The notes beneath the pieces were generated by a model, which saw nothing but the letters and a program-made list of their open reading frames with translations, searched no databases and had not been told where the DNA came from. DNA of 14,989 nucleotides from NCBI GenBank assembly GCA_013696425.1, contig JACCYP010000216.1, positions 1-14,989 on the forward strand, in the 5' to 3' direction. The DNA is from Thermoleophilaceae bacterium (GTDB taxonomy: Bacteria; Actinomycetota; Thermoleophilia; Solirubrobacterales; Thermoleophilaceae). The position numbers were made by a program, and so were the translations under genes. Position 1 is the first letter of the stretch. The number at the start of each line of letters is the position of its first letter. Shown one piece after another: positions 6,422 to 13,607 of this stretch.

Positions 6422-7093
6422 TTGTTTACGCACATGAACGTGCGCGGCCGAGGCATGCTTGCCGGCGCCGCCACATTGACACTGGCCGCTTCTGCGGCGA
6501 TCCCCGCCTTCGCGGCGGAGGGTGAACTCAGTACCAACACCGACACCAAGGCGAGCGCGGTCAAGACCGTGAACGCCAAGGCGCGCAGCGATGTCCGGCG
6601 CGGCAACGCCACGAAGGTGCGCGGCGCCATCAAACCGTCGGTCGCCGGCCGCAAGGTCGTCGTACAGGCCAAGCGCCGCGGCGGCTGGGACACGGTCGCA
6701 CGCACCAAGACCCGTAAGGGTGGCCGCTTCTCGGCCAGCTGGAAGCCCGCCGGCATGGGCGACTACAAGGTCCGCGTGCGCTCGGGCAAGATCGAGCGCA
6801 AGGTGAGGGGTGGCGTGAGCGTCTATCGCCCCGCCGCCGCGTCGTGGTACGGCCCCGGCCTGTACGGCAACGGCCTCGCCTGCGGTGGTCGCCTGTCCGG
6901 CGGCACTCTGGGCGTCGCCCACAAGTCGCTACCGTGCGGTTCGAAGGTGAAGCTGCGCCACGGTGGCCGCAAGGTGACCGTGCGCGTTGTCGACCGCGGG
7001 CCCTACGCGGGGAACCGTGAGTTCGACCTCACCGCCGCCACCAAGCGCAAGCTCGGGTTCGGTTCGACCGGAACGGTCTGGACCACCCGTTAG
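6422..7093 (+). CDS. Secreted RlpA-like double-psi beta-barrel protein
   Basis: A 223-residue exported wall protein. A signal peptide spans about 1-32 (basic N-terminus, GMLAGAATLTLAASAAIPAF, probable cleavage after AFAA). The middle (50-133) is a basic domain rich in Arg/Lys that reads like a beta-rich, possibly Ig-like or wall-binding module (KVVVQAKRRGGWDTVARTKT). The C-terminus (140-221) is the RlpA-type double-psi beta barrel: ASWYGPGLYGN, GGTLGVAHKSLPCGSKVKL, RVVDRGPYAGNREFDLT. RlpA-family enzymes cleave peptidoglycan glycan strands, although this copy lacks a SPOR domain and activity is unproven. Two Cys (154, 172) could form a disulfide. I chose TTG at 6422 because AAAGGAAG lies 5 bases upstream; an ATG at 6434 would sit too far away. 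Expression is probably set by the upstream riboswitch and CRP-like site. Confidence 0.9.
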   Translation: MFTHMNVRGRGMLAGAATLTLAASAAIPAFAAEGELSTNTDTKASAVKTVNAKARSDVRRGNATKVRGAIKPSVAGRKVVVQAKRRGGWDTVARTKTRKGGRFSASWKPAGMGDYKVRVRSGKIERKVRGGVSVYRPAAASWYGPGLYGNGLACGGRLSGGTLGVAHKSLPCGSKVKLRHGGRKVTVRVVDRGPYAGNREFDLTAATKRKLGFGSTGTVWTTR

Positions 7094-7099
7094 CGGCTG

Positions 7100-8158
7100 C
7101 TAGACGCCGAGGGCCAGCTGGTCGTCCGCCGGAGCCGCCTCGTCGAGGCCGGCCACGCGGACTCCCAGCAGCCTGACCGGGCTACGCGGGTCGAACTCGC
7201 GCAACAGCTCGGTTGCGACCCGGCGCACGACCTCGCGGTCGTTCGTCGGGTCGTTCAGCGTCCGGGCCCTGGTATGGATGGAGAAGTCGGCCAGCCGCAC
7301 CTTGATCCCGATCGTCCGCCCACGCCGGTCCTTCTTCCCGAGGTCGGTGCAGAGGCTCTCCGCCAGGTCCCCGAGCAACGGCGCGAGCGCGTCGAATCCC
7401 CTGAGGTCGTGCTCGAAGGTCGTCTCCTTGGACTCGGACTTCACCGCTCGGTGGGCGGTCACCGGGCGCTCGTCCTCGAACCGGGCCAGGCGGCCGAGCC
7501 AGGGGCCCTGGTTGCCGCCGAACCACTCGACGAGAGACTCCTCCGGCAGCGACGCGAGCTTGCCGAGCGTGTCGATGCCCTTCGCTGCAAGCCGGTCGGC
7601 CGTCTTCGGCCCGATGCCGGGGATCAGACCCGGCTTCTCCGGGGCGAAGCGCTCGCGCGCCTCCGAGGCGGTGAGCACCACGAAGCCGTCGGGTTTCTCG
7701 GCGTCGGAGGCCACCTTGGCGACGAGCTTGTTCGGCCCGATACCGAAAGAGCAGGTGAGCCCGGTGGCCTCGGACACCTCGGCCTTGATCCGCCGGGCCG
7801 CTGCCTTGGGGCGCGCCAGACCCGTGAGGTCGAGGTATGCCTCGTCGAGTCCGGCCTGTTCGACGTTCTCGACGTGATCGCGCACGACGGCCATCACCTC
7901 GCCGGAGCGCGCCCGGTAGGACTCGAAGTCCGGCGGGATGAATATCGCGTCCGGGCACAGGCGCCGCGCGCGCTCGGCCGGCGTGGCCGAGAAGATCCCG
8001 AACTTGCGTGCCTCGTAGCTGGCAGTGGTGACGACGGCGCGCCCGCTCGATCCCGCGACCACCACCGGCTTTCCGCGCAGTTCGGGACGGCGCTGGAGCT
8101 CGACGCTCACGTAGAACGCGTCCATGTCCATATGCGCGATGCAGCGGGGCTCTTCCAT
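7100..8158 (-). CDS. dinB: Y-family DNA polymerase IV
   Basis: A translesion DNA polymerase of 352 residues, close to the usual Pol IV length. The palm has the first catalytic aspartate in HMDMDAFY (D11; steric-gate aromatic near Y16) and the second acidic pair in LDEAYLDLTG (D105, E106). YEARKFG, CSFGIGPNKLVAKVASDAEKP and the helix-hairpin-helix PGIGPKTADRLAAKGI are all typical, followed by the little-finger domain. The usual Ser of the S-x-D-E motif is Gly here (GLDE). The C-terminus DDQLALGV resembles a beta-clamp-binding QLxLF motif with the final aromatic lost. The 3' end is 6 bases from the convergent rlpA-like stop. I see no LexA box upstream, but TAAGCT lies 10 bases before the ATG, suggesting its own promoter. 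Confidence 0.95.
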   Translation of the reverse strand: MEEPRCIAHMDMDAFYVSVELQRRPELRGKPVVVAGSSGRAVVTTASYEARKFGIFSATPAERARRLCPDAIFIPPDFESYRARSGEVMAVVRDHVENVEQAGLDEAYLDLTGLARPKAAARRIKAEVSEATGLTCSFGIGPNKLVAKVASDAEKPDGFVVLTASEARERFAPEKPGLIPGIGPKTADRLAAKGIDTLGKLASLPEESLVEWFGGNQGPWLGRLARFEDERPVTAHRAVKSESKETTFEHDLRGFDALAPLLGDLAESLCTDLGKKDRRGRTIGIKVRLADFSIHTRARTLNDPTNDREVVRRVATELLREFDPRSPVRLLGVRVAGLDEAAPADDQLALGV

Positions 8159-8195
8159 CGGCGGGAGGAGCTTAAGAAGCAGGGAGGACTACATC

Positions 8196-8215
8196 GGCGG
8201 GGATCCATCCCCGCC
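8196..8215 (-). terminator. Hairpin between the SDR gene and dinB
   Basis: GGCGGGGAT and ATCCCCGCC form a perfect 9-bp inverted repeat separated by only CC, so the outermost pairs near the loop probably open. It lies 29 bases after the SDR stop on the minus strand and 37 bases before the dinB start. There is no clear T-run after it, so it may be a weak or factor-assisted terminator, or an mRNA-stabilising structure. Confidence 0.45.
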
Positions 8216-8244
8216 CCTGCTGAGGTTCCCGGCCTCCAGCCGCG

Positions 8245-8937
8245 TTAGATGGGCTGGTTGATCGGCCGGATCAGGATCTCGTTCACGTCGACGCGATCCG
8301 GCTGGTCGAGCGAGTACATGACTGCCCGCGCGATGTCCTCGGGTTCGAGGGCGCCCTGCACCGGGTTGTCGAAGAACGGCGTGTCGACCATCCCTGGCTC
8401 GATGAGCGTGACCTTGATCGCCGTGTCGGCGATCTCCTGGCGCAGCCCCTCCCCGATCGCCCCGACCGCGTGCTTGGTGGCCGCGTACAGCGAGCCTGGC
8501 AGGGCTCGGCGCCCCGCGACCGAGCTCGTGAGCACGAAGTGCCCGCTGCCGCGCTCCTTGAAGTGGGGGAGGGCGGCGCGGATCGAGAGCGCCGGCCCGA
8601 GCACGTTCGTGAGCACCATCGAGCGCCACTGCTCGGGGGATTCCTCGAGGAAGCCGCGCTTCGCGCCGAACCCGGCGTTCGCGAACACCGCGTCGACCTG
8701 CCCGAAGGCCTCGAGCGCGTGTGCCACGAGCGCCTGCTGGTCCTCCCATTCGGTCACGTCGGCGCGCTTGTGGCTCGCGTGCTCCTCGCCGCCCAGCTCG
8801 GACGCGAGCGCCTCGAGCTTGTCCTCCGAGCGTGCTGCCAGCACCACGCGCCAGCCGTCGCGGACCGCATGGCGGGCTGTTTCGGCGCCAATGCCGGTGG
8901 AGGCGCCTGTGATCAGAAGTACGCGGGAGTCGCTCAT
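8245..8937 (-). CDS. Short-chain dehydrogenase/reductase (classical SDR)
   Basis: A 230-residue cytoplasmic NAD(P)-dependent oxidoreductase. The Rossmann cofactor loop TGASTGIG is at 10-17. Arg residues after strand 2 (LAARSEDKLE) hint at NADPH use. The other family marks are ADV (59-61), NAG (87-89), N111, catalytic S138/S139, and Y151-x3-K155 (YAATKHAVGA). PGMVDTPFF (185-193) follows the active site. The C-terminal DVNEILIRPINQPI is typical of the YdfG-like SDR group. The substrate is unknown. It starts with ATG at 8937, 42 bases from the divergent CrtC/AttH-like gene; a TAACCT box lies 7 bases upstream. Sharing of a pathway with that divergent neighbour is possible but not shown. Confidence 0.92.
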   Translation of the reverse strand: MSDSRVLLITGASTGIGAETARHAVRDGWRVVLAARSEDKLEALASELGGEEHASHKRADVTEWEDQQALVAHALEAFGQVDAVFANAGFGAKRGFLEESPEQWRSMVLTNVLGPALSIRAALPHFKERGSGHFVLTSSVAGRRALPGSLYAATKHAVGAIGEGLRQEIADTAIKVTLIEPGMVDTPFFDNPVQGALEPEDIARAVMYSLDQPDRVDVNEILIRPINQPI

Positions 8938-8944
8938 TGCCGCG

Positions 8945-8971
8945 AGGTTATCGACCGCCTCTGGTTAGGCT
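8945..8971. promoter_or_regulatory. Divergent leaderless-type promoters of the SDR and CrtC/AttH-like genes
   Basis: On the minus strand TAACCT (8950-8945) ends 7 bases before the SDR ATG at 8937. On the plus strand TAGGCT (8966-8971) ends 8 bases before the GTG at 8980. Both match TANNNT, and both would start transcription at or beside the start codon. The whole intergenic gap is 42 bases, so the two promoters must interleave. Confidence 0.45.
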
Positions 8972-8979
8972 GCGCCATC

Positions 8980-9969
8980 GTGGCTGAGGATCCGACCCGC
9001 TCCCGTTCGCTCGAGTTCGCCTCCGGCTCCGGGGGATATGAGAGCTGGTACATCAAGGCGTGTTCGCCGGACGAGCCGCTCGGGGTCTGGATCAGGTACA
9101 CGACGCACAAGCGCCCGGGCGAGCAGGCGCGCGGCTCGCTGTGGTTCGTGCTCTTTGACACCCGCACCGAGGAGCCGTTCGCGCAGAAGGTCTCGCCGCC
9201 CGCCGAGGCGCTCGGCGCGGACGAAGGCGAGTGGGTGCATATCGGGGACTCGGTGCTGCGCCAGGGCCGGGCCGCCGGCTCCGCCCTCGAGGCGTCGTGG
9301 GACCTCAGCTTCGAGGGCTCGGGCGAGCCGCTCTGGCACCTCCCGCGCGGCTGGATGTACCGCGCGCCGCTTCCGAAGACGAAGCTGCTGACCCCGGAGC
9401 CGGAGGCACTCTTCTCGGGCACGGTGCGCGCCGGCGGCCGCGAGGTGGCGCTCGATGGCTGGCCCGGCATGATCGGCCACAACTGGGGCGCCCAGCATGC
9501 GGAGCGCTGGATCTGGATGCACGCCACCGGCTTCGACGGGCGCGGGAACGACACCTGGCTCGACGCCGCCATCGGGCGGATCAAGGTCGGTCCCCTCACC
9601 ACGCCCTGGATCGCGAACGGCACGCTCTGCATCGACGGGGTTCGCCACCGCCTCGGGGGCCCCGAGAAGGCGCGGGCGACCCAGGTCGACGAAAAGCCCG
9701 ACGGCGCCGACTTCACACTGCCCGGCAAGAGCATCACCGTGCGCGGGCGCGTGGGCTCGGACCGCAAGGACTTCGTCGGCTGGGTGTACGCCGACCCGGA
9801 CGGCTCCGAGCACAACACCGTCAACTGCTCGGTGTCGGACATGACGCTCACGGTCGAGCGCCCCGGCGAGCCCCGGCTCACGCTCCAGGCGATCGACGGC
9901 GCGGCATATGAGCTCGGCATGCGCGAGACCGACCACGGAATGCCGATCCAGCCGTTCCCCGACGGCTAG
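8980..9969 (+). CDS. Lipocalin-like protein of the CrtC/AttH/tocopherol-cyclase type
   Basis: A 329-residue, probably cytoplasmic, beta-rich protein. The pattern ESWYIKACSP near the N-terminus, long paired beta strands, and DGWPGMIGHNWGAQHAERWIW (centred on 160-179) resemble the two-lobed lipocalin-like fold of hydroxyneurosporene synthase (CrtC), AttH and tocopherol cyclase. Those proteins bind or transform long hydrophobic terpenoid or lipid substrates, and a His/Trp-rich G-H-x-W-G segment is characteristic. I cannot assign a reaction. I chose GTG at 8980 because it fits the TAGGCT box 8 bases upstream and the divergent SDR start; the frame is open further upstream only as a shadow of the SDR gene. 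The C-terminus is a short hydrophilic tail (PIQPFPDG). Confidence 0.6.
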   Translation: MAEDPTRSRSLEFASGSGGYESWYIKACSPDEPLGVWIRYTTHKRPGEQARGSLWFVLFDTRTEEPFAQKVSPPAEALGADEGEWVHIGDSVLRQGRAAGSALEASWDLSFEGSGEPLWHLPRGWMYRAPLPKTKLLTPEPEALFSGTVRAGGREVALDGWPGMIGHNWGAQHAERWIWMHATGFDGRGNDTWLDAAIGRIKVGPLTTPWIANGTLCIDGVRHRLGGPEKARATQVDEKPDGADFTLPGKSITVRGRVGSDRKDFVGWVYADPDGSEHNTVNCSVSDMTLTVERPGEPRLTLQAIDGAAYELGMRETDHGMPIQPFPDG

Positions 9970-10032
9970 GAAGTACCCATCTGCCGACCCGCGATGTAAT
10001 GTCGGAACGCGCCCATGCTGAACTCGATTCGG

Positions 10033-10305
10033 TCAGTCACCAGGGGCCACGCCAGCGACGCAGTGCGCGGCCGTGATCACCCAGCTGGGCGCTATCAGCG
10101 CACCGCCGCAGAACTGCGACTCGCGCGCGCGTGCCCCGGGCTGCACGAGTGCGGCCGCCCACGGCTCGGCCCCTTCGGTCACCACGTTGCCGCCGACCAC
10201 GGAGGTGCCGGCGCGAGGACTCGCGTGAGCAGCGGGAACCGCCGCCGAGATCGTGGCGAGGACCAATACGACCAGGGTGCGAGCCACCGTCATCACTCGG
10301 TTCAT
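10033..10305 (-). pseudogene. Trypsin-like (S1) secreted serine protease, truncated after the catalytic His
   Basis: From ATG 10305 the frame encodes 90 residues: a signal peptide (MNRVMTVARTLVVLVLATIS, cleavage near AAHA), a short propeptide, the mature N-terminus VVGG (36-39), then the first S1 beta barrel strands QFCGGALIAPSWVITAAHC with catalytic H81 and the C66/C82 disulfide pair. It stops at TGA 10033, eight residues after the TAAHC motif. The catalytic Asp and Ser and about 150 residues of the fold are missing. No continuation is recognisable in the other frames down to the neighbouring gene end at 9969. I read it as a 5' gene fragment left by a deletion. Unlike most genes in this window, it has neither a TANNNT box nor a ribosome site before the ATG. 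Confidence 0.75.
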
Positions 10306-10354
10306 CGGCCGTGCACCCGGGCACTTGAGCTGAGACCCCGTCAAGGAGACCCAA

Positions 10355-10657
10355 ATGGCCAAGCGAGACAAGGATCTGTTCGAGAAGCTGCGCAAGAGCG
10401 GCGTGCGCAAGAAGGTGGCCGGAAACCTGGCCGACGCCGTCGGCAAGGTGGACGGCCGCAAGAAGGCACCCAAGACCGCGAAGAAGGCGCTCGAGGACTT
10501 CCGCGCACTCGTGGGCGACCTCGAGGATCGGGTGCAGGGCGGCCCGGAGAAGCGCAAGGCCGCGGCGAAAAAGGGCGCGCGCACGCGCAAGACGAAGGCC
10601 AACGCGCGCAGCAAGTCCGCGAAGAAGGGCGCCCGCACGCGCGCACGGGCGAAGTAG
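10355..10657 (+). CDS. Small lysine/arginine-rich histone H1-like protein
   Basis: A 100-residue, strongly basic protein of unknown function. Residues 1-62 look helical with mixed charge (KDLFEKLRKSGVRKKVAGNL, FRALVGDLEDRV). Residues 63-100 form a disordered tail of Lys, Arg and Ala in which AKKGARTR occurs twice (71-78 and 89-96). Such tails resemble bacterial histone H1-like and HupS/HU-tail sequences, so a nucleoid- or RNA-binding role is plausible. The N-terminal part does not look like HU. Translation is well supported: AAGGAG lies 6 bases before the ATG. It is followed 9 bases later by an alpha/beta hydrolase gene and is divergent from the broken protease. I assign no specific function. 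Confidence 0.7.
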   Translation: MAKRDKDLFEKLRKSGVRKKVAGNLADAVGKVDGRKKAPKTAKKALEDFRALVGDLEDRVQGGPEKRKAAAKKGARTRKTKANARSKSAKKGARTRARAK

Positions 10658-10660
10658 GGT
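10655..10660 (+). promoter_or_regulatory. Possible -10 box inside the histone-like stop codon
   Basis: TAGGGT begins with the TAG stop of the basic protein and ends 6 bases before the GTG of the alpha/beta hydrolase. It fits the TANNNT-plus-short-gap pattern seen before other genes here, but overlap with a stop codon makes chance more likely. Confidence 0.25.
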
Positions 10661-10666
10661 CGGGCG

Positions 10667-11536
10667 GTGCCCGCGCTGCCGCCCACGCTCGAAGGCGTCG
10701 ACCATCGCGACGTTGAGGCGGGCGGGGTCCGCTTCCACGTCGCCGAAGCGGGGGAGGGGCCGCCGATCGTGCTCCTGCACGGCTGGCCCCAGCACTGGTG
10801 GGTCTGGCGCAAGCTGATCCCGGACCTCGCGCGCGACCACCGCGTGATCTGCCCCGACATGCGCGGCTTCGGGTGGTCCGACGCGCCGGCGGGTGACTAC
10901 GCCAAGGAGACTCTCGCCGAGGACCTCGTGGCGATCCTCGATGCCCTCGAGCTCGACCGGGTGCGGCTGGTGGGGCACGACTGGGGCGGCTTCGCGAGCT
11001 TCCTCGCCTGCCTACTGGCGCCCGAACGGTTCGAGGGGCTCGTCGCGATGAACATCGTCCACCCGTGGTTCAAGCCGCCGAAGCCGACCCCGAAGGCGGT
11101 GGCGCTCGCGAGCTACCAGTTCGTGCTTGCGACACCCGGCCTGGGCGAGCGCACCCTGCGGAACACACCGCTCGTGAAGACGATCATCAGGCGCGGCTCA
11201 CATCCGGGCCACACCTGGACCGACGCCGAGCTCTCGACCTACGCCGACGTGTTCAAGGACCCCGCGCACGCGAAGGCCTCGAGCGCCCTCTACCGCACCT
11301 TCCTGCGGCGCGAGCTCGGGCAGCTCTCGAAGGGCTACTACGACGACAGGCGCCTCACGGTGCCCACCGTGCTGCTCACCGGCTCCGCCGACCCGGTGGT
11401 CACGCCCGAGCGCATCGCCACGCTTCCGGCGCACGCTGACGACGCGCGGGTCGAGGTGATCCCGGACTGCGGCCACTTCAGTGCCGAGGAGCAGCCGGAG
11501 AAGGTCCTAGCGATCGTCAGGGCCCACTTGGGCTGA
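10667..11536 (+). CDS. Alpha/beta hydrolase, epoxide hydrolase / haloalkane dehalogenase type
   Basis: A 289-residue cytoplasmic enzyme. The oxyanion motif HGWP is at 38-41. The nucleophile elbow is GHDWGG with Asp (D105), not Ser, as in epoxide hydrolases and haloalkane dehalogenases. The cap domain follows (about 130-225, with Tyr pairs such as SKGYYDD). D242 (TGSADPVV) and H270 (DCGHFSAEEQPEKV) complete the triad. CPDMRGFGWSDAP is the usual strand-4 region. An Asp nucleophile with HGWP favours epoxide hydrolase over esterase, though fluoroacetate dehalogenases share these marks. The start is GTG at 10667, 9 bases after the basic protein's stop. Its last 30 bases overlap the convergent Abi_alpha gene. 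Confidence 0.88.
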   Translation: MPALPPTLEGVDHRDVEAGGVRFHVAEAGEGPPIVLLHGWPQHWWVWRKLIPDLARDHRVICPDMRGFGWSDAPAGDYAKETLAEDLVAILDALELDRVRLVGHDWGGFASFLACLLAPERFEGLVAMNIVHPWFKPPKPTPKAVALASYQFVLATPGLGERTLRNTPLVKTIIRRGSHPGHTWTDAELSTYADVFKDPAHAKASSALYRTFLRRELGQLSKGYYDDRRLTVPTVLLTGSADPVVTPERIATLPAHADDARVEVIPDCGHFSAEEQPEKVLAIVRAHLG

Positions 11537-12325
11537 GGGACCCTGCTGCGGCGACTGCGGCAGCTGATCGATCTCGGCCGTGTGCAGGGGCAGGCAGGTT
11601 TCGCAGAAGTCGATCCCGAACGGGGTGAGCTGGATAGAGCGCCTCACCGTGCGCGAGGCGCGGCCGGCCTCCTTCATGCCCTTCACGACCTCGGGCTGGG
11701 CCTCGAGCACCTGGTAGGGCGCCTGGTCGGGCAGGGCCTCGCGCGAGAACCACACGACGCCGAGGCGGGAGAGGTTGTTGAGATAGGCGTGGAGGCGGTC
11801 GGGATGGCGGATGCCGGATTCCGCGCCGAGCATCGTGAGGCCGGGTGCCACGAGCTGGGAGCTCATGACCGCCAGGGGCCCGCCGGTGCGCACGTCGACG
11901 GCCGCCGCCGGTCCCTCCTGCGCGAGCCGGCGCAGCACACGCGCCTCGTCGGGGGCGATCTCCGAGAGCATCCGCTCGTACGCGGGGTGGTACTTCTCGT
12001 CGTAGGTCACGTCGGCCGAGCGGCGCAGGAGCTCGGCGCCGCGGTCGCGCAGCGTGGGCTCGCCGCCGTTCTGCTGCTCGCGAGGGGTCTCGCCGTGCGC
12101 GCCGTCGACCCCGAGCACCCGCCGTGCGGTGTCGCGAAGATTGGTGTTCAGCTCCTGGATCAGGTCGGCGGGGTTCTCGCCGCGGCGCGCGGCCTGGACA
12201 ACCCGCCGGCCGCCGCGCACCGATGCGTCGGCGGCGGCCTCCGTGGTGCGCCACCACGTGAGTGCTCCGAGCTTGACGAGCGTCGGGAGGACCGCGGTGA
12301 GGGAATCGTCGCGGGGCTCGATCAT
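11507..12325 (-). CDS. Abi_alpha (DUF4393) family protein
   Basis: A 272-residue protein. Residues 108-246 match the Abi_alpha/DUF4393 pattern: YHPAYERMLSEIAPDEARVLRRLAQEG, a middle region around YLNNLSRLGVVWF, and the closing ...SIQLTPFGIDFCETCLP. Some members of the family were named for abortive phage infection, but most are untested. The N-terminal segment (LTAVLPTLVKLGALTWWRTTEAAADAS) is amphipathic and might touch membrane; a Gln/Pro-rich tail ends the protein. The ATG at 12325 overlaps the DUF445 stop as ATGA, so it is probably translated by coupling to that membrane protein. An upstream in-frame start at 12394 would lie inside DUF445 and gives no domain. The 3' end overlaps the alpha/beta hydrolase by 30 bases on the opposite strand. 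A defence role is a hypothesis only. Confidence 0.72.
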   Translation of the reverse strand: MIEPRDDSLTAVLPTLVKLGALTWWRTTEAAADASVRGGRRVVQAARRGENPADLIQELNTNLRDTARRVLGVDGAHGETPREQQNGGEPTLRDRGAELLRRSADVTYDEKYHPAYERMLSEIAPDEARVLRRLAQEGPAAAVDVRTGGPLAVMSSQLVAPGLTMLGAESGIRHPDRLHAYLNNLSRLGVVWFSREALPDQAPYQVLEAQPEVVKGMKEAGRASRTVRRSIQLTPFGIDFCETCLPLHTAEIDQLPQSPQQGPSAQVGPDDR

Positions 12326-13590
12326 CCGAAGATCGCCAGGTGCAAGAGGCCGCCGAACAGACCGAGCACGGCTCCGTGGAGATAGAGCAGCCACTCGTCC
12401 TCGCGCATCACGGTGCGCAGCATCTCCGAGAAGTCGCGCGAGGGCATCTCCCGCATGCGCTCGGCGATGAGACGCTGGACGGCAACGCTCTGCTCACGGT
12501 TGATCTTCTCGTCGGCGAGTGGGGTCATCGTGTACTCCACGGCCTCGGCGGCCACGGACTCTCGGATCGCGTCGTATTCACGGGTCCCGACCGCCACCCG
12601 CACGGCCGGCTTGGCCCGGCCCACTGCCTGATCTACGGCGGGGCGCATCGCGGTCTCGATCATCTGCCGCGTGCGGTCGGAGCTCGGCCCGTTCAGGAGC
12701 TCGTCGCCGATGTTCGAGAGCGTCACGATCCGTTCGGCGATGATCTTTGCGTAGATGTCGGCGACCTCGTCCTGGCGGCGCAGGAACAGGCCGTGCACGA
12801 GCACGCCGAAGTAGCGCCGCGGCTCGATCGGCTCGAAGATCATCTTGATCGCGACGAGGTTCGTCACGTAGCCGATCAGGATTCCCGCGATCGGGAGCAA
12901 CCACCACTGGTGGAAGAGCAGCTCGGTGACGATCGCCGTCGGGATGCCGAGCAGGAAGCCGAAGAGGAAGCCGAAGTTCACGATCAGCTTGAGCTCGCGG
13001 CGGCCGACCTCGAGGTAGATCTCGTTGGCCAGCTCGGGCTCGGCCTCGATCCGGCGGATCACCATCAGCTTCACGTCGAGCAGCTGATCGATGTTCTCGC
13101 CGATCTCGTCGGTGATCATGCGGACGATGTCCGGCAGCTGCTCCTGCACGCGTGCATGGACGCGGTCCTGGAGCTCGGGTCCCATCTCCTCCCACAGCCG
13201 CGGGTTCTCGCGCCTGATGATCCGCTCGACCACCTCGCGCATGTCGCGCTGGGCGGCGGTGATCATGTGCTCGGCGAGCTTCTCGGGGTCGAGCTGCTTG
13301 TAGAACTCGGCCGGGCTGCCGAGCTTCGCAATCCCCTTGTCGACCGAGATCGACCCCATCTTGGCCGCGCGCGAGGGAATGATCCCCTGCCATCCGACCC
13401 CTCCCTGCATGATCCCGGGGATCTGCTTGATCCTGCGCGGCATGATGTGCACGAGCGGCGCCACGCCCGGGATCCGAACCCCTCGGAAGCGGACTGGATA
13501 GAAGAGCATCCAGACGCCACTCCAGTTCGTCACGTAGCCGATGGCTCCGGTGAACAACGGCACGGTGATGAGGCTGATGGTCTCGCCCAA
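12322..13590 (-). CDS. DUF445 family membrane protein
   Basis: A 422-residue integral membrane protein of unknown function. The family signature appears twice: GYVTNWSGVWMLFYP at 18-32 and GYVTNLVAIKMIFEP at 240-254, showing the internal duplication typical of DUF445. Hydrophobic helices lie at about 3-30, 203-222, 229-250 and 402-421. The stretch 80-200 is a long charged helical region (MREVVERIIRRENPRLW...), probably cytoplasmic and coiled-coil-like. The TTG at 13590 is supported by GGGGAG 6 bases upstream; a TACGCT box (13613-13608) precedes that. The gene is coupled to the Abi_alpha gene by ATGA overlap, so the two products may act together at the membrane. The DUF2510/DUF4870 gene is divergent, 40 bases away. 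Confidence 0.9.
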   Translation of the reverse strand: MGETISLITVPLFTGAIGYVTNWSGVWMLFYPVRFRGVRIPGVAPLVHIMPRRIKQIPGIMQGGVGWQGIIPSRAAKMGSISVDKGIAKLGSPAEFYKQLDPEKLAEHMITAAQRDMREVVERIIRRENPRLWEEMGPELQDRVHARVQEQLPDIVRMITDEIGENIDQLLDVKLMVIRRIEAEPELANEIYLEVGRRELKLIVNFGFLFGFLLGIPTAIVTELLFHQWWLLPIAGILIGYVTNLVAIKMIFEPIEPRRYFGVLVHGLFLRRQDEVADIYAKIIAERIVTLSNIGDELLNGPSSDRTRQMIETAMRPAVDQAVGRAKPAVRVAVGTREYDAIRESVAAEAVEYTMTPLADEKINREQSVAVQRLIAERMREMPSRDFSEMLRTVMREDEWLLYLHGAVLGLFGGLLHLAIFG

Positions 13591-13607
13591 GGTTCTCCCC
13601 GTCGGCG

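Noticed and set aside
6167..6922. 251-codon minus-strand open frame over the riboswitch and rlpA-like gene
   Set aside because: It would run antisense through a clear riboswitch and a signal-peptide-bearing RlpA domain, and has no protein family likeness.
10015..10716. 233-codon plus-strand open frame starting MLNSIRSVT
   Set aside because: It is an Arg/Gly/Gln-rich shadow of the histone-like gene and antisense to the protease fragment. Only the first few codons, after a TAATGT box, might be a relic of a lost gene.
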